From Salinibacterium sp. dk2585 (GTDB lineage Bacteria; Actinomycetota; Actinomycetes; Actinomycetales; Microbacteriaceae), in NCBI RefSeq assembly GCF_008001035.1, contig NZ_CP042856.1, positions 434,001-498,000 on the forward strand: a stretch of DNA of 64,000 nucleotides, in the 5' to 3' direction. The notes below the pieces were generated by a model. The model saw nothing but the letters and a program-made list of their open reading frames with translations. It ran no database searches and had not been told where the DNA came from. The translations under genes were made by a program, and so were the position numbers. Shown here one piece after another: positions 16,361-27,720 of the stretch. Within the stretch, counting starts at the first letter, position 1. Every line of letters starts with the position of its first letter.

Positions 16361-17589
16361 GACGTACCTGATTTCGTGAGGCGGGAGGTGGGATGGAGGG
16401 AAGGTGCTGTGCGACGCAGGGATGGTTCGAATGCGGCGGCGGGAACCGCCCTGAGGAGTTGCTGGCCCGTCACGGCGGCGCCGACGACACACCAGAAGAG
16501 GATCGTGTACTGGGTGATGAACGCGACCGTCGCCAGCGCAGGAATCTGTGCGACCACCGCAACGGTGCCCGCGGAGGCTTCACCCCGCACGAGCAGCACG
16601 ACCCCCGCGAAGAGCACGGCGCCGAGCAGCAGGAGCGGCACGAGTCCGTAGGTGAGGCCGGTCAGGATGATTGCGCTGTCGATCGACCTGAAGGTTCCGA
16701 AGTAGGCCTTGCCGTCGGGCGTGCGCTGGAAGGCCGGGGATTGCCCGATCAGTTGCATGTGGGGGAGGAGGGAGAACAACTCGCCCCGGTACGCGGCGCT
16801 GTTGTCTGCCTCGTCGCCCGCCGCCTCGAACACGCGGCCGATGAGGGGGAACGCGACGACGCCGACGACGGATGCGCCCGTCAGGAACGTGACTCGCTGG
16901 CGGCGCGTGCCCACCCCGCTCTGGAGGAGCACCGAGAAGAGCACGGCGACGATTGCGCACACCATGGCTGTGCGGCTGAAGGTCAGTGTGACGCCCGTCA
17001 ATAGCGTGAGCGCGATGAGTGCCCGCTGCCAGCCGGGAAGCGGTGCGGAGAGCGCGAACGGAATCGCGAGTGAGAGCGCCCCGCCGAGGGCCAGCGAATG
17101 GCCGAACGCGCCTTCCACCCTAGAGACGCCGCCGCGTTCCTGCACGTCGCCCCAGGTCGAGTACAGGGGGTTGTCGGACTCCCACAGCACGAACACATTC
17201 GTGCCCGTCATGAACTCGACGATCGCGAGGAGCGCCACCGCGGCCACAGCCAGGGTGATGAGGAGGCTCACTGTTGGTGCCCTGAAGTGGGCCATGATGG
17301 CGCGCCCGGCAAGGTACCCGAGACACCATTGCGTGATCAGCACGACCCCGGCAGAAAGGCTCGCGTCGCCGATCACCACCGCGAACACGTAGGCGAGCAC
17401 GACAAACGCGACCGCAAGGTCGACGAGTCCCGGCTCTATCTCGCGCAAGGGCAGCAGCACCGCGGCGACGGCGAGCGCGGCGATCGTCGCAGCTGACCAT
17501 CCCACGCCGACCTCGACGCCGATCCAGTACGGCACGAAGCAGACGGCGATGAGCCAGACGACGAAAACAGGCAGCGCGAGGCGGCTCAT
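16357..17589 (-). CDS. O-antigen ligase/polymerase (Wzy-like) family membrane protein
   Basis: A 410-residue protein with about 11 hydrophobic helices and a large extracytoplasmic loop (residues about 275-330) as in Wzy/WaaL proteins. The segment GVTLTFSRTAMVCAIVAVL matches the conserved region of the family. In this locus it should polymerise repeat units delivered by the Wzx-like flippase. ATG 17589 has GAGGAG upstream and overlaps the previous stop as ATGA; upstream in-frame sequence is not protein-like. Confidence 0.82.
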   Translation of the reverse strand: MSRLALPVFVVWLIAVCFVPYWIGVEVGVGWSAATIAALAVAAVLLPLREIEPGLVDLAVAFVVLAYVFAVVIGDASLSAGVVLITQWCLGYLAGRAIMAHFRAPTVSLLITLAVAAVALLAIVEFMTGTNVFVLWESDNPLYSTWGDVQERGGVSRVEGAFGHSLALGGALSLAIPFALSAPLPGWQRALIALTLLTGVTLTFSRTAMVCAIVAVLFSVLLQSGVGTRRQRVTFLTGASVVGVVAFPLIGRVFEAAGDEADNSAAYRGELFSLLPHMQLIGQSPAFQRTPDGKAYFGTFRSIDSAIILTGLTYGLVPLLLLGAVLFAGVVLLVRGEASAGTVAVVAQIPALATVAFITQYTILFWCVVGAAVTGQQLLRAVPAAAFEPSLRRTAPSLHPTSRLTKSGTS

Positions 17590-18482
17590 TGGAGGCTCCT
17601 CATCTGCTCGCGGATGACGGGCCGCAGCGGGTCTGCGACGAGCCCGACGCGGTGATAGTCGACGGGCCCGTGGCACCCGTCGAGGGCGGTCTCGAACGTG
17701 AGCTGGTCACCTGCGAGATGTTCGGCAAGATGCACGAAGCTCGAGAAGTGGGGCCCGATGAGGTATCCGGATGCCGCGAGCAGATACAGGTCCACGATCG
17801 ACGACAGCACGCCCTCCGTGGAGTTGTAGGGTCCCTTGTCGTGTTGTGCCACGCACCCCGGCACGGCCTCGAGCACGGCCGACTGGACATCGGGAGTGTC
17901 ACAGGAGACGAAGAACAGTGCGTCTGGGTCGCTGCGCCGGATCTCGCGCAGGCGCGCAAGGAACCACTCGACGGGGGAGGCCTGCAGGGTCTTCGCGTGC
18001 GAAACCGAGTGTGCTCGGATCATGACGCCGATATAGGGCCGGCCGCGGAGCTGCTCGTCGAAGATCCGCTCGACCCGATCGGCGATCTGTGCCGTAGGTC
18101 GCAGGGCGCGAAAGCGCTCCTGCCATGACTCTGCTTCAGCGGGGAGCCGAATGGGGCTCCCCGTGCGAATCTGCCAGAGCGGCTGCCGCCGCGTCGCGTC
18201 GTCGAGCCACTCGAGCGTCTCGTCGACGTAGGGGAAGAGGGGGGCGATGCCGCGCGAGAAGGCGCGAGGCACGACAGGGGCGGAGAAATCCCAGAGCTCG
18301 GAGAAGCGGGGCCCGAAGAGCTTCCCCGTCGGCCACACGTAGGCGAAGGCTCGACCTTCGAGGCTGGCGAGGCTCTGCGCACCGAGCACGACGCGCACCC
18401 GGTTACCGAGCCCGGAGTCGTAGCCGTTGTAGGCGATGATGCCGGGCCGGAACATCCCGAGCAGCCTGCGAGGATCGTTCAC
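17586..18482 (-). CDS. putative fucosyltransferase-like protein (NodZ/FUT8-like)
   Basis: A 298-residue probable glycosyltransferase. It has an early GLGNRVRVVLGA, which fits the GxGNR nucleotide-sugar motif, then IGVMIRAHSVSHAKT in the place of the HxRRTD motif of FUT8/NodZ, and ALFFVSCDTPDVQSAV, a typical third motif of the GT23/GT65-like fold. GDP-fucose as donor is inferred. GTG 18482 has GGGAGG eight bases upstream; a longer frame from 18563 would run into the divergent gene. First gene of the Wzy/Wzz transcript. Confidence 0.6.
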   Translation of the reverse strand: MNDPRRLLGMFRPGIIAYNGYDSGLGNRVRVVLGAQSLASLEGRAFAYVWPTGKLFGPRFSELWDFSAPVVPRAFSRGIAPLFPYVDETLEWLDDATRRQPLWQIRTGSPIRLPAEAESWQERFRALRPTAQIADRVERIFDEQLRGRPYIGVMIRAHSVSHAKTLQASPVEWFLARLREIRRSDPDALFFVSCDTPDVQSAVLEAVPGCVAQHDKGPYNSTEGVLSSIVDLYLLAASGYLIGPHFSSFVHLAEHLAGDQLTFETALDGCHGPVDYHRVGLVADPLRPVIREQMRSLQ

Positions 18483-18547
18483 AAGCGCGCCTCCCGCCGG
18501 TAATGTGAGGCCACTCGAGCCCGTGACGAAAGGCGGGAGGGCCCAGC

Positions 18548-19576
18548 ATGGCAGGAACAGCACGCGCCGGGCGGCGCCTCATCGTGCTGCAGTCCGTGCG
18601 GGAGCTTCGCGACACCACCAACCCCTACCTGGTGCAACTCGTGCAAGCGCTGAAGCGCTCGGCTGACGTGCGCCTCTTCTCGTGGCCGCGCGCGATCCTC
18701 GGGCGCTGGGATGTGCTCCACGTGCACTGGCCCGAGCTTCTCTTCGTGCGTGAGAGCCGACTCCGCACCCTTGTCGGTGCTGCGCTCTGCCTCGCGCTCG
18801 AGCTGCGCCTCCGGCTCGGGCGTGGAGCGCTCGTGCGCACCGCGCACAATGTGCGGCCACATGAGGGCCGCGGCCGCCTCGTGGAGTTCATCCTCGCGCG
18901 ACTCGACCGTGCCACCGATGTCTGGGTGCTGCTCAACGACACGACGCCGATTGCCGCCGCCGCCGAGCGGGTCGTGATCCCCCACGGCCACTACGCGGAC
19001 TGGTATGCGAGCCGGGAACTCCCGACGCCGCGGGAAGGTCGACTCCTGTTCTTCGGGCTCATCCGTGCTTATAAGAACGTGCCGGCACTCGCCAGGTCGT
19101 TCACGACTGTGCCGGATGCCGCGGCGAGCCTCCACATCGTCGGCCGCCCCGATCCTGCCGCCCTTGCCGAGGAGCTCAGGTCCATCGCCGATGGCGACGA
19201 GCGCATCCAGCTCACCTTCGGATACGCGGACGACGACCAGCTCATACGAGAGTTCGGCGAGGCGAGCCTCGTGGCGCTGCCGTACCGAGACCTGCACAAT
19301 TCGGGGGCCATGCTCCTTGCCCTCTCCTTGGGGCGCCCCGTGCTTGTGCCCGACAACCCGGCGACCGCGGCCATCGCGGAGGAGGTAGGCGAGGCGTGGG
19401 TGCGACGCTATCAAGGGGAACTCACGGGGGAGACACTCAGCGAGGCGCTCGCGGCAGGCACCCCCGCCGGCGCCCCAGACCTGTCGCGTCGATCGTGGCT
19501 GCTCCTGGGCGAGGCCCACGTTGCCGCCTATCGTCGTGCCCTCGCGAAGCGTGCTCATCGCCCGTACTCCGAGTAG
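18548..19576 (+). CDS. glycosyltransferase (GT4-like, GT-B fold)
   Basis: A 342-residue glycosyltransferase. Features: N-terminal VLQSVRELRDTTNPYL, DVLHVHWPE, VRTAHNVRPHEG, linker LLFFGLIRAYKNVPAL and a C-terminal donor site (LVALPYRDLHNSGAMLLALSLGRPVLVPD) like GT4 enzymes. It probably adds one sugar of the EPS repeat. ATG 18548 follows GGGAGGG. It is divergent from the putative fucosyltransferase with only 65 bases between starts, and its 3' end overlaps the convergent GT2 gene by 22 bases. Confidence 0.82.
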   Translation: MAGTARAGRRLIVLQSVRELRDTTNPYLVQLVQALKRSADVRLFSWPRAILGRWDVLHVHWPELLFVRESRLRTLVGAALCLALELRLRLGRGALVRTAHNVRPHEGRGRLVEFILARLDRATDVWVLLNDTTPIAAAAERVVIPHGHYADWYASRELPTPREGRLLFFGLIRAYKNVPALARSFTTVPDAAASLHIVGRPDPAALAEELRSIADGDERIQLTFGYADDDQLIREFGEASLVALPYRDLHNSGAMLLALSLGRPVLVPDNPATAAIAEEVGEAWVRRYQGELTGETLSEALAAGTPAGAPDLSRRSWLLLGEAHVAAYRRALAKRAHRPYSE

Positions 19577-20475
19577 ACGTGCCCCCACGCTCCGGTCAGC
19601 ATCCCGCCACCTCGCTGCAATCGTCGCAGTCCCTTCGCCTGCAGATGGCCCGTTCGGGTGAGGGCGCCGATGGCGCGAAGTCCTGCTCCTGAGATGACTC
19701 GGGCAAGCCCGCGCGAGCTCAGGTCCAGGCGGGTCAATGCGCGGTGCAGGGGCGTGCGTGCGAGCCGGATGCTCGTGCGGCTCCAGGAGTTGCCGCTGCG
19801 GAACGCCCGGCGCAGCACCCAGCTGCGTGTGAGTCGCGCTGCGGGCACAACGTCAACCACGATCGCCTCGTCGCACCAGAGCAGTTGGCCACCCCTCGCG
19901 ACCAGCTGGCGCGTGAAGAGCGTGTCCGACCCTCCGGACAGGCCGAACTCGGGGTCGAAGCGGAGTGCCCCCACCTGGCGCAAATCGAGTAACAGGTTGT
20001 TGGTCGCCGCCACATCGACCGCGGTGCCCGTGGGGAGCCGTCGACGGTCGAAGAATCGCCCCGCGGCGACGAACGGCTCCGGCTCTCCATCGAAGCGAGA
20101 GATGACGGGCCCCACGACACCGGCTGGCCGGCGCTCGCGATAGAGGACCAGCATGCTCTCGAGCCAGCCGTCGAGCGGACGCTCATCATCATCGATGTAG
20201 ACGAGCACGTCATCCCCGACGCTCGCGTCCAAGGCCCTGTTTCGGGCTGATGAGATCCCCGGCGTAGGTTCGTGGAGGTAGTGCACACTCCGGGGCGCGA
20301 ATTGTTCGCAGAGTTCGCGGGCACCGGCGAGTGCATCGTTGTCGACGACGAGGACCTTCACATCATCGCGAGAGGCCTCTGCCTGCTCACACAGCTGCGG
20401 GAGGAGCTCCGCGAGGTCATCGGGGCGCCGGTAGGTGAGCACGGCGACCGTCACGAGGAGGGTGTTCGCAGTCAC
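19555..20475 (-). CDS. glycosyltransferase family 2
   Basis: A 306-residue GT-A enzyme: VTVAVLTYRRPDDLAELL at the start, VLVVDNDA, SSARNRALDAS, and the DxD-type YIDDDERPLDGWL. Later, FGLSGGSDTLFTRQL matches the acceptor loop of GT2 enzymes. No membrane helix. GTG 20475 overlaps the previous gene's stop as GTGA. Last gene of the transcript from 29246. Confidence 0.87.
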   Translation of the reverse strand: MTANTLLVTVAVLTYRRPDDLAELLPQLCEQAEASRDDVKVLVVDNDALAGARELCEQFAPRSVHYLHEPTPGISSARNRALDASVGDDVLVYIDDDERPLDGWLESMLVLYRERRPAGVVGPVISRFDGEPEPFVAAGRFFDRRRLPTGTAVDVAATNNLLLDLRQVGALRFDPEFGLSGGSDTLFTRQLVARGGQLLWCDEAIVVDVVPAARLTRSWVLRRAFRSGNSWSRTSIRLARTPLHRALTRLDLSSRGLARVISGAGLRAIGALTRTGHLQAKGLRRLQRGGGMLTGAWGHVYSEYGR

Positions 20476-21707
20476 ATCGCCCTCCCCTCGCTGAAGGCGG
20501 GCGAGGCGGGCGAGACGGGGGCCCGGCGGCCGTGCCGCGGCTGCATCGACAGCATCAGGTCGGCGATCGTCTGACGGTAGAGCGCGGGGTCGTGTCGGCG
20601 GTCGACAAGACCGACGTCGCGCCACGCCGCTTCGCGGAGCTGTGCCCAGTCCATGCTGACGGATTCCAGCGCGTCGGCGAGGGCAACCGGGTCGCCGGGT
20701 GTGACCGTGCGTGCGGCCGCGAAACCCGCCGTGGCCTCGAGAAGGCCGCTCGTGCCGCTCGCGATGACGGGACGCCCGCAGAGGAGCGCCTCGACGGCCG
20801 TGTTGCCGAAGGGCTCGTCGTGTCGCGAGGGCACCACGACGACGTCGCTCTCGGCGACGAGTGCCCATACGGAGGGGACGAAGCCGTGGAAGCGCACTGC
20901 GTCGTCAGCGCCCAGGCGTTCCGCCCGCTCGCGGAGTTCCTGCTCGTACCACTCGTAACCAGCGAAGACCGTCCCTATGACATCGAGCCGTGCCCGAACG
21001 CCTCTCGCGGCCAACTGCCCTACAGCATCCACGACCACATCGACGCCCTTCCGCGGCGAGAGCCTGCCCACATAGGCAATGCGGAGGATTCCGTCGAGTT
21101 GCTCCCGTGCTGGCATCCGCTCGACCGGGCCCGGCACCCCGTTGTGCACGAGGACGGCACGGCGAGCGATCGACCGGAAGGAGCGCCCGAGCACTGCGAC
21201 GCTGAACCGGCTGTTCGCGATGACGTTCTCTGCGAGGAGCAGCGGTGCGGCGATGGCGGCGCGCACCACTGCGGGGGCGGATGCCTCGGCTTCGTGCACG
21301 TGGCAGAGCACGGGAATGCCCCGCAGTCGTGCAAGCACGATCCACAGGGGCACCGTCACCGTGCTGACGTAGACACGGTCGGGCTTCACGCGTGAGAGAA
21401 GGTGCCAACCGTCGACGATGCCACCGAAGGTGCAGGCAACGAGACGCAGGAAGCCGCGCGGACTCAGCGCGCTCTTGCGGAGCACGGGGCTGCGGCAGAT
21501 CGTCGCGTCGGCGCCACGGTCGCGCAGCATGGCGGCGAGGGGCCCCGCCGATGACAGCGCGACCCATACGCGCGCACCCGCATCGGTCATCGCCTGCACG
21601 CTCTCGAGGAACATGCGGTCTGAACCATAGAGCTCCCCGCCCGGATGCGCCATGAGCACGACGCCGGGGTCAGCATCCCCGTGCCTGTGGCGACGTGTCA
21701 TGCTCAC
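20472..21707 (-). CDS. glycosyltransferase family 4
   Basis: A 411-residue retaining GT-B glycosyltransferase with the glycine-rich N-terminal loop ([17 protein letters not shown]), the linker [20 protein letters not shown], and the donor-site block [28 protein letters not shown], which has the E-x7-E-like pair. It probably builds the EPS repeat unit on the lipid carrier. GTG 21707 overlaps the stop of the LamG/PKD gene; an ATG two codons in (21701) is the alternative start. Confidence 0.9.
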   Translation of the reverse strand: MSMTRRHRHGDADPGVVLMAHPGGELYGSDRMFLESVQAMTDAGARVWVALSSAGPLAAMLRDRGADATICRSPVLRKSALSPRGFLRLVACTFGGIVDGWHLLSRVKPDRVYVSTVTVPLWIVLARLRGIPVLCHVHEAEASAPAVVRAAIAAPLLLAENVIANSRFSVAVLGRSFRSIARRAVLVHNGVPGPVERMPAREQLDGILRIAYVGRLSPRKGVDVVVDAVGQLAARGVRARLDVIGTVFAGYEWYEQELRERAERLGADDAVRFHGFVPSVWALVAESDVVVVPSRHDEPFGNTAVEALLCGRPVIASGTSGLLEATAGFAAARTVTPGDPVALADALESVSMDWAQLREAAWRDVGLVDRRHDPALYRQTIADLMLSMQPRHGRRAPVSPASPAFSEGRAM

Positions 21708-24700
21708 GTCACTTCACCCACAACGAGGTCGTCGAAACGCACGAGCGTTGGCCCGTTGGTCGCTGAAGCAGTCAGGTAGGACTCGAGGCCGAGTGGACCC
21801 GCAGCCTGGAGGGTGCCCGTGGTGCTTGTCGCGGTGAGCTCCCACGCGGAGGGCTCGGGTTGCCCGGTCTTCCACAGCGAAGCCCTGATCGTCGTCGGCG
21901 CTGTCCCGAACACCTGGAGGTGCACCTGGAGTTGTTCTCCCGGCGCATAGGTGAATCCGGGGAGGGTGCGAGTCTGCAAGACCGTGCCGCCCTCGACGAG
22001 CTGCAGGATGACCTGGCCGGTGGCGAGCAGCCGGATGCGCGCACGGTAGTCATTCTCGGCGGACTGCCGCCCGATCACAGAGACGTAGGCGCCTCCGCCG
22101 GTCAGCGCTCGATCGATCGAGAACGCGGCTCGCACGTCTGTCGATGTCGAACTCACGGCGGGGAGGGTGGCGCGGCGCGTACTGCCCGCCGGGGTCGCCA
22201 TGACGCCGGCCCCGCCCTCGACCGAGTAGTTGGATGGCGCGCCGAGCAGCGTCCAGGCCCCACCGGGTTCGGCGCTGCCCCATCCGGCCGAGACGCTGCG
22301 TTCGAAGGCGTCCGCCGCGAGGTCCGCACCCTCCGGCGGGGGTGCTGAGACCGAGACGGGATGCGTGATGCTCGCGGTGGCTCCCTCGTTGTCCGTCACA
22401 GTGAGGGTCACGGTGTAGGTGCCCGCCGCGGCGTAGGGATGTGTCACAGTGGGCCCGGTGCCGCTCTGCCCGTCACCAAAGTTCCAGGTCCAGGTCGTGA
22501 TCGTGCCGTCGCTGTCGGCGGAGCCCGTGCCGTCGAAGCTCGCGGTCAGCTCCGCCGTCGAGGTGCTGAAGGCCGCGACGGGCGCCACATTGCCCGGCGG
22601 CGGCGGCGCCGTCGTCGGGGTCACAAGCAGGTCATCGAAGCGCGTCGTGATCGGACCGTTGGTCGCGGAACCTGAGACGAAACTCTCGAGCGCGATGTTG
22701 CCCGCCGTCTGCAGTCCGGCCGTCGAGCTCGTCACGCTCGTCTGCCACGCGGCAGGTTCAGCTGCGGATGCTGGCCAGAGCTTCGCCTGGATCGTCGTCG
22801 GTGACGTGCCCGTCACCTGCAGGCGCAGGTTGTACGCGGCATCCGCCGTGTGGGTCAGGCCGGGCACGGTGAGCGACTGCAGCGTCGTGCCGCCCTGGGT
22901 GAGTTGCAGCAGCACGTCACCGCTTGCGAGCAGCCGCACACGTGCGCGGTAGTCGAGCGAGCCCACCTGTCGGCCGATCGCCGAGAGGTACTCACCGCCC
23001 CCCGTGAGTGCCTTGTCGGTCGAGAAGCGCAGCCGGAGGTCGACATCATCCGAGGTGGCGCCCGGGAGCGACGCCCGGAGCGTCTGGCCAGCGGCCACCG
23101 TCATCAGCCCGGCGCTGCCCGACACCGTGTAGCGAGACGCGGCACCGACTGTGCTCCACTCCCCGCCCAGATCGGCGGTGCCCCACCCGGAGGACGAAGT
23201 GCGCGTGAAGCTGTCGGCCGCGATGCCCACGGGCGGCTCCGGTGGCTCGGTCGCCTCGACCGTCTTACTCGTCGAGTTGCTCGCGCCGCCGTTATCGGTC
23301 ACCGTGAGGGTCACGGTGTAGCTGCCCGCCTCTGCGTAACTGTGCGAAGCGGTTACTCCCGTGGCAGTGTTGCCGTCGCCGAAGTCCCACACGTATCCGG
23401 CGATCGTGCCATCGCTGTCGGAGGACGCCGAGGCATCGACGCTCACGTCGAGGTTCGACACGGCCTCGGTGAAGGCGGCCGCAGGAGCGGCGTTCGGCGG
23501 TGCTCCCGTCGTGCCAAGGGCGTATCGGGCAGCGACCGTGGGGCCGTCGAGGGTCGTCGAGTAGACGGCGACCTCGTCGAGGAGGCCCGAGAAGTAGGGG
23601 CTCGACGAACCCCAGGTGTTGTCGCCTCCGATCTTCCAGTGGCCCGTGTAGTCCTGCGCCTGGGTCTGCGGATGCGTGCCCACGAGTGCGCCGTCGATGT
23701 ACAGCTGCATGCCCGCACTCGACTGCGTGGCGACCGCGTAGTGCCACGCACCGTCGTTGTAGGGGTTCGGCGTCGTGATGGTGTTGGCGGATCCCGTCCA
23801 CGTGCCGAAGACGAGGTGGCCGTCATCCTGCATATAGAGGTGGCGGTCGTAGTTGCTCGACAGGCCGTTGCGCTGGTCACCGAAGCCGATGATCTTGCCG
23901 CCCGTTTCCGTTGAAGTCTGGAACCACGCTTCGAGGGAGTAGGTGCGGGGGTTAGCGAACGACTTGTTGCTGCCGATCACGGTGTTGCCCGTGAAGCCCA
24001 CCGCCTCGTCGTCGCCGTCGGCGAGCGCGCCGGGCTGGCCGAGCGTCGCGCTGCCCGAGTACGTACCGGGGGTGTTCTGCATGCCCGAGTCGGCCGCCGT
24101 CGTTGCTGTGTCATCGGCGAGACGCCAGTAGAGCGTCGGATCGTCGTTGTAGACCGACTGGCCGTAGGCGTCGGCTGGGGCGGCGGGCAGGGGAGAGGCG
24201 TTCCCCGCCGCGACGAAGTGGCTCACGACCTGCTGTCGGGTGAGCACCGCGGGGTAGACCGCGACCTCATCGATGTCGCCGTTGAGGTAGTCGCTCGATG
24301 GGTCCGAGGGCCAGCCGCCGAGGTTGTCGCCGCCGACCCGCCACACTCCATTGAACTCCTGCCCACTCGTGACATCGTCACGAGTGGCAACGAGCATCCC
24401 GTCGATGTGCAGGCGCATGCCGTTGGCGCCCAGCGACGCCGTGATGTGGTGCCACTGCCCGTCATTGAACGACTGGCTCGAGTTGACCGTGCGAACTCCG
24501 CCCGGGTGCACCCCGAACCAGACACGGCCGGAGTTGTCCATGTAGATGTGCCGGTCATAGGAGCCCGAGTTGCCGGTGGCCCGGTCGCCGAAGCCGATGA
24601 TCTTGCCGCCGCTGTTCGAGGTCGTCTTGACCCATGCTTCGAGGGTGAAGGTCGACGGTGCGGGCACGGCGGACTGCGTGCTGCCGAAGCCATTCGATGT

Positions 24701-26530
24701 GCCGCTCAGGTCGATCCCGGCGCTCTCGCTGATGATGCCTTCCGCACCCCTCGCGGCGCCCGCCGCAAGGGTCAGGTCCTGCGCGCCGGCGTGGTCATAT
24801 GCGGTCGTGCCCGAGTCCTCATCGAGCGGCCAGTAGGAAAGCGGCGCGTCCTCCAGCACCGCCTGCGTGTAGTCGTTGCCGACGTCGTCCGTCGCGACAT
24901 CCACCCAGATCGCAGCCCTGCTCGCCCAGTTGCCGAAGGGATCGTAGGAGTGCACTCGATAGAGGTGTCGCGCACCCGGGGTGAGGCCCTTGTCGGTGAA
25001 GGTCATGACGGGCCGGGTCCACTCGTTGGAGGGCTGCGTGACCGTGTGCACGACGGCGCCGTCTCGTGTCACCTCGTAGCGGATGTTCTCGTTGTCACGG
25101 TCGTGGGTCGCCTGCCACGAGACCCTCACCTCACCGGCCTTGAACGAGATCACGTTGGGGGTGAGCCCCACGTTGGACTGCGGGCCGACAGTGTTTGGTG
25201 CGACACTCGGCGCCGCGAAGCGCACGAGGCCCTGCTGGGCGACGCCGTTCACGGTCGTGAACTCGCCACCCTGCACGATGTAGTTGCCGCTGCCGGTGAT
25301 GTGCCATGGTCCCTGGTTCTGGCCCGTAAAGGAACCAGCGTTGATGCTCGGGTACCAGTGCAGGAGGCTCGGTCGCGGGTGTCCCTCGAAGTTGAAGTAG
25401 CCGTGCGGGTCACGCGTGATGGTGCCCGTGGCGGCCTTCGTGGTCGCGATGGCTCGGTAGAAGGTCCAGGGCTCCGTCTGCGGGAAGCCGCCGATGTTGC
25501 CGCAGTAGTGCGCGTGGCCCACCGAGTAGACAACCTCACCAACGGGGTAGACCGAGTGCGTGTCGCCGTGGCAGTCGTTGAGCCAGACGATTTCACCCGT
25601 CGCAGGGTTCGCCGAGAAACTGCCCTCGAGGTTGCCGTCGTTGCGCCCCCACGCCCACGCGGTGCCGTACACCGCATCATCCGTCGCAGAGAGGCTCGTG
25701 AAGGCGGCGTTGGAGCCGGAGGCATAGATCGTGTTGTTGATGGCCCACGGCAGCACCGCACCAGTGATCGGATGCACGGCCGCAAGCCCGCGGATGGCGA
25801 CGCCGCCGAGCGCGGCGAACTTGCCACCAACGACGACCTTGGAGCCGTCCTTCGTGAGCGTGATGGCATTGACCGCGCTTTCGGCGTTCGGGTTGAAGTC
25901 AAGCGTGGAACCATCGGCCGCGCTTACGGCCGCGATGCGGTTGCGGGGCACGCCGTTGACGGTCGTGAAGTTGCCGCCGACGTAGACGGTGGAATCGGTC
26001 GCGTGGACGGCTCGGCCCTGGCTGCCGAGGATCGGGCGCCACGACATGACGAGTGCGCCTGTCGCGGTGTCGAAGGCGGCGGCCCGGGAAAGGCCAGTGC
26101 CATTCACGTTGGTGAAGTCGCCGACCGCGTAGATGCGCGAGCCGTCTGGCGATGCCGTCAGCGCGAGCACCTGGCCGTTGAGTGTCGGGTTGAAGCCGCT
26201 GATGAGTGCGCCCGTCGTGAGGTTGTAGGCGAGCAGGTGCGTGCGTGGCACCTCGTTCGTGCCGGGGGCCGCCCCCGCCGGTCGCGCCGCCGTGAAGTCG
26301 CCGCCCACATAGACGGTGTTGCCGACGATGACCTGCGACCATGCGACCCCATTGATCTGAGTCGTCGGCAGGCCGTCAGCCGTGACCGTCGGCGAGACGG
26401 CGGGATCCGCCGGCGCCGAGTCGGCGAGGGCCGGACTTGCGTGCACGAGCACGCCCGCCGCCAGCACGAACGCGAGGGCCATCGCAACCACGCGAGACCT
26501 GGCGGCGGAGGAGCGGGGCATGGTGATCAT
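21704..26530 (-). CDS. giant secreted multidomain protein: beta-propeller-like repeats, FN3, two LamG, two PKD domains
   Basis: A 1608-residue exported protein inside the EPS operon. After a signal peptide (about 1-36), residues 40-445 hold repeated VYVGGDFT...NG..R..-type segments suggesting a propeller; then an FN3-like domain (about 450-545), two LamG/concanavalin-like domains (about 550-775 and 785-1003), PKD 1 (1010-1093), a 200-residue module starting [16 protein letters not shown] 2 (1310-1397) and a second copy of that module. No LPxTG or C-terminal membrane anchor is seen, so it is probably released or held by glycan binding. It overlaps genes on both sides by four bases, so it is co-translated with glycosyltransferases. 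Confidence 0.85.
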   Translation of the reverse strand: MITMPRSSAARSRVVAMALAFVLAAGVLVHASPALADSAPADPAVSPTVTADGLPTTQINGVAWSQVIVGNTVYVGGDFTAARPAGAAPGTNEVPRTHLLAYNLTTGALISGFNPTLNGQVLALTASPDGSRIYAVGDFTNVNGTGLSRAAAFDTATGALVMSWRPILGSQGRAVHATDSTVYVGGNFTTVNGVPRNRIAAVSAADGSTLDFNPNAESAVNAITLTKDGSKVVVGGKFAALGGVAIRGLAAVHPITGAVLPWAINNTIYASGSNAAFTSLSATDDAVYGTAWAWGRNDGNLEGSFSANPATGEIVWLNDCHGDTHSVYPVGEVVYSVGHAHYCGNIGGFPQTEPWTFYRAIATTKAATGTITRDPHGYFNFEGHPRPSLLHWYPSINAGSFTGQNQGPWHITGSGNYIVQGGEFTTVNGVAQQGLVRFAAPSVAPNTVGPQSNVGLTPNVISFKAGEVRVSWQATHDRDNENIRYEVTRDGAVVHTVTQPSNEWTRPVMTFTDKGLTPGARHLYRVHSYDPFGNWASRAAIWVDVATDDVGNDYTQAVLEDAPLSYWPLDEDSGTTAYDHAGAQDLTLAAGAARGAEGIISESAGIDLSGTSNGFGSTQSAVPAPSTFTLEAWVKTTSNSGGKIIGFGDRATGNSGSYDRHIYMDNSGRVWFGVHPGGVRTVNSSQSFNDGQWHHITASLGANGMRLHIDGMLVATRDDVTSGQEFNGVWRVGGDNLGGWPSDPSSDYLNGDIDEVAVYPAVLTRQQVVSHFVAAGNASPLPAAPADAYGQSVYNDDPTLYWRLADDTATTAADSGMQNTPGTYSGSATLGQPGALADGDDEAVGFTGNTVIGSNKSFANPRTYSLEAWFQTSTETGGKIIGFGDQRNGLSSNYDRHLYMQDDGHLVFGTWTGSANTITTPNPYNDGAWHYAVATQSSAGMQLYIDGALVGTHPQTQAQDYTGHWKIGGDNTWGSSSPYFSGLLDEVAVYSTTLDGPTVAARYALGTTGAPPNAAPAAAFTEAVSNLDVSVDASASSDSDGTIAGYVWDFGDGNTATGVTASHSYAEAGSYTVTLTVTDNGGASNSTSKTVEATEPPEPPVGIAADSFTRTSSSGWGTADLGGEWSTVGAASRYTVSGSAGLMTVAAGQTLRASLPGATSDDVDLRLRFSTDKALTGGGEYLSAIGRQVGSLDYRARVRLLASGDVLLQLTQGGTTLQSLTVPGLTHTADAAYNLRLQVTGTSPTTIQAKLWPASAAEPAAWQTSVTSSTAGLQTAGNIALESFVSGSATNGPITTRFDDLLVTPTTAPPPPGNVAPVAAFSTSTAELTASFDGTGSADSDGTITTWTWNFGDGQSGTGPTVTHPYAAAGTYTVTLTVTDNEGATASITHPVSVSAPPPEGADLAADAFERSVSAGWGSAEPGGAWTLLGAPSNYSVEGGAGVMATPAGSTRRATLPAVSSTSTDVRAAFSIDRALTGGGAYVSVIGRQSAENDYRARIRLLATGQVILQLVEGGTVLQTRTLPGFTYAPGEQLQVHLQVFGTAPTTIRASLWKTGQPEPSAWELTATSTTGTLQAAGPLGLESYLTASATNGPTLVRFDDLVVGEVT

Positions 26531-27720
26531 GGCAACCTCGGGATCGAATGGGAGGGACGCGGTGCACGGAGCGGGGAAGAGGCGCGAATCGTGTAGCCGG
26601 AGGCGAGGCGAAGCCCCAGGTCTTCGTAGCCACGACTCACGGCGTCCCAGTTGTAGAGACGTTGGGCCCGTCGCTGAAGGCGCCGCCCGAGCGCCACGTG
26701 GCGTTCGGGCTCACTCTCAACGTCATCGAAATGGCGCGACAGTGCTGAGGCTGAACCGAAGTAGGCAGCCTCCTCACCGAGCACCTCCCGATTGAAATCG
26801 ATGTCGTACGCGAGCACGGAAGTCCCACCTCCCATGGCGCGCAACAGCGACGGGTTGGTACCCCCGACCGAATGTCCATGGACATAGGCGAGGGCGTTTG
26901 CGTACAGCTCATCGAGCTGCAACTGGTCGTAGACGCCGCCGAGCAGCCGGATGCGAGCATCCGACTCCGCGACCTGGCGAATCCTCTGTGTGTACGCCGC
27001 CGCGTACGGGGCGCTACCCACGACCACGAGGGGCAGTGCCGCCGAACTCCGGTGGTAGGCATCGACGATGACGCCGACATGATTCTCGGGCTCGAAGCGG
27101 GCTACGACGAGGTGGTAGCGCTTGGGTTCCAGGCCGAGTGGGCGGATGCGGTCGTGCCCGGCATCGTCCTGCACCGTGGCCCCATAGGTGAGCAGCTCGG
27201 TCGGTGCGCCGAAGTTCGCGGCGTAGTAGTCGGCGATACCACGGGCATCCGCAATCAAGGCGTCGGCCCAAGCGACCGCGAGCCGCTCGACGAGCCGGTA
27301 GTAGCGGCGGCCGAGGCCGTTCCACTTGGCGCGCTTCCACTCCAGCCCATCGACGTGCACGGCGGTCGGGATGCCGAGTGCACGGAGCCAGGGCACGAAG
27401 GGCGCGTTCGCGGCATTGAAGACGAACGCGACATCCGGGCGTCGTCGGAAGGTCGCGTGGGCGACCGAGAGTGCGGTGTGGCTCAGCGTCTCGCCCACCT
27501 TGACCTTGACGGCGGGAAGGTGCACCAGGTTCATGCCGCGGTGACGCCGGAGCGAGGCATCCGCGTTCCTGCAGTAGACCGTGACCTCGTGTCCGGCCTC
27601 GACCAGTCGTGCGCCGATCTCCTCAACCGCCGTCTCGAAGCCGCCATACGCGGCGGGCACGCCCCGGGTGCCGATCATCGCGAAGGAAAGACGGGGCGGG
27701 GAGATGTGCGGTGCGTTCAT
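26527..27720 (-). CDS. glycosyltransferase with DUF1972 N-terminal domain (rhamnosyltransferase-like, GT4)
   Basis: A 397-residue glycosyltransferase. The N-terminal [20 protein letters not shown] is the signature of DUF1972, found in rhamnosyl- and other GT4 enzymes of polysaccharide synthesis; [21 protein letters not shown] and [21 protein letters not shown] follow. It is encoded directly after the initiating sugar transferase (TGATG overlap) and therefore may add the second sugar. ATG 27720 was chosen because the upstream in-frame sequence belongs to the preceding gene. Confidence 0.9.
   Translation of the reverse strand: MNAPHISPPRLSFAMIGTRGVPAAYGGFETAVEEIGARLVEAGHEVTVYCRNADASLRRHRGMNLVHLPAVKVKVGETLSHTALSVAHATFRRRPDVAFVFNAANAPFVPWLRALGIPTAVHVDGLEWKRAKWNGLGRRYYRLVERLAVAWADALIADARGIADYYAANFGAPTELLTYGATVQDDAGHDRIRPLGLEPKRYHLVVARFEPENHVGVIVDAYHRSSAALPLVVVGSAPYAAAYTQRIRQVAESDARIRLLGGVYDQLQLDELYANALAYVHGHSVGGTNPSLLRAMGGGTSVLAYDIDFNREVLGEEAAYFGSASALSRHFDDVESEPERHVALGRRLQRRAQRLYNWDAVSRGYEDLGLRLASGYTIRASSPLRAPRPSHSIPRLP

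Noticed and set aside
24218-26596. 792-codon open frame on the plus strand
   Set aside because: Antisense to the LamG/PKD gene; composition is Arg/Val/Asp-rich as expected for the complement of a high-GC gene, with no recognisable domain.
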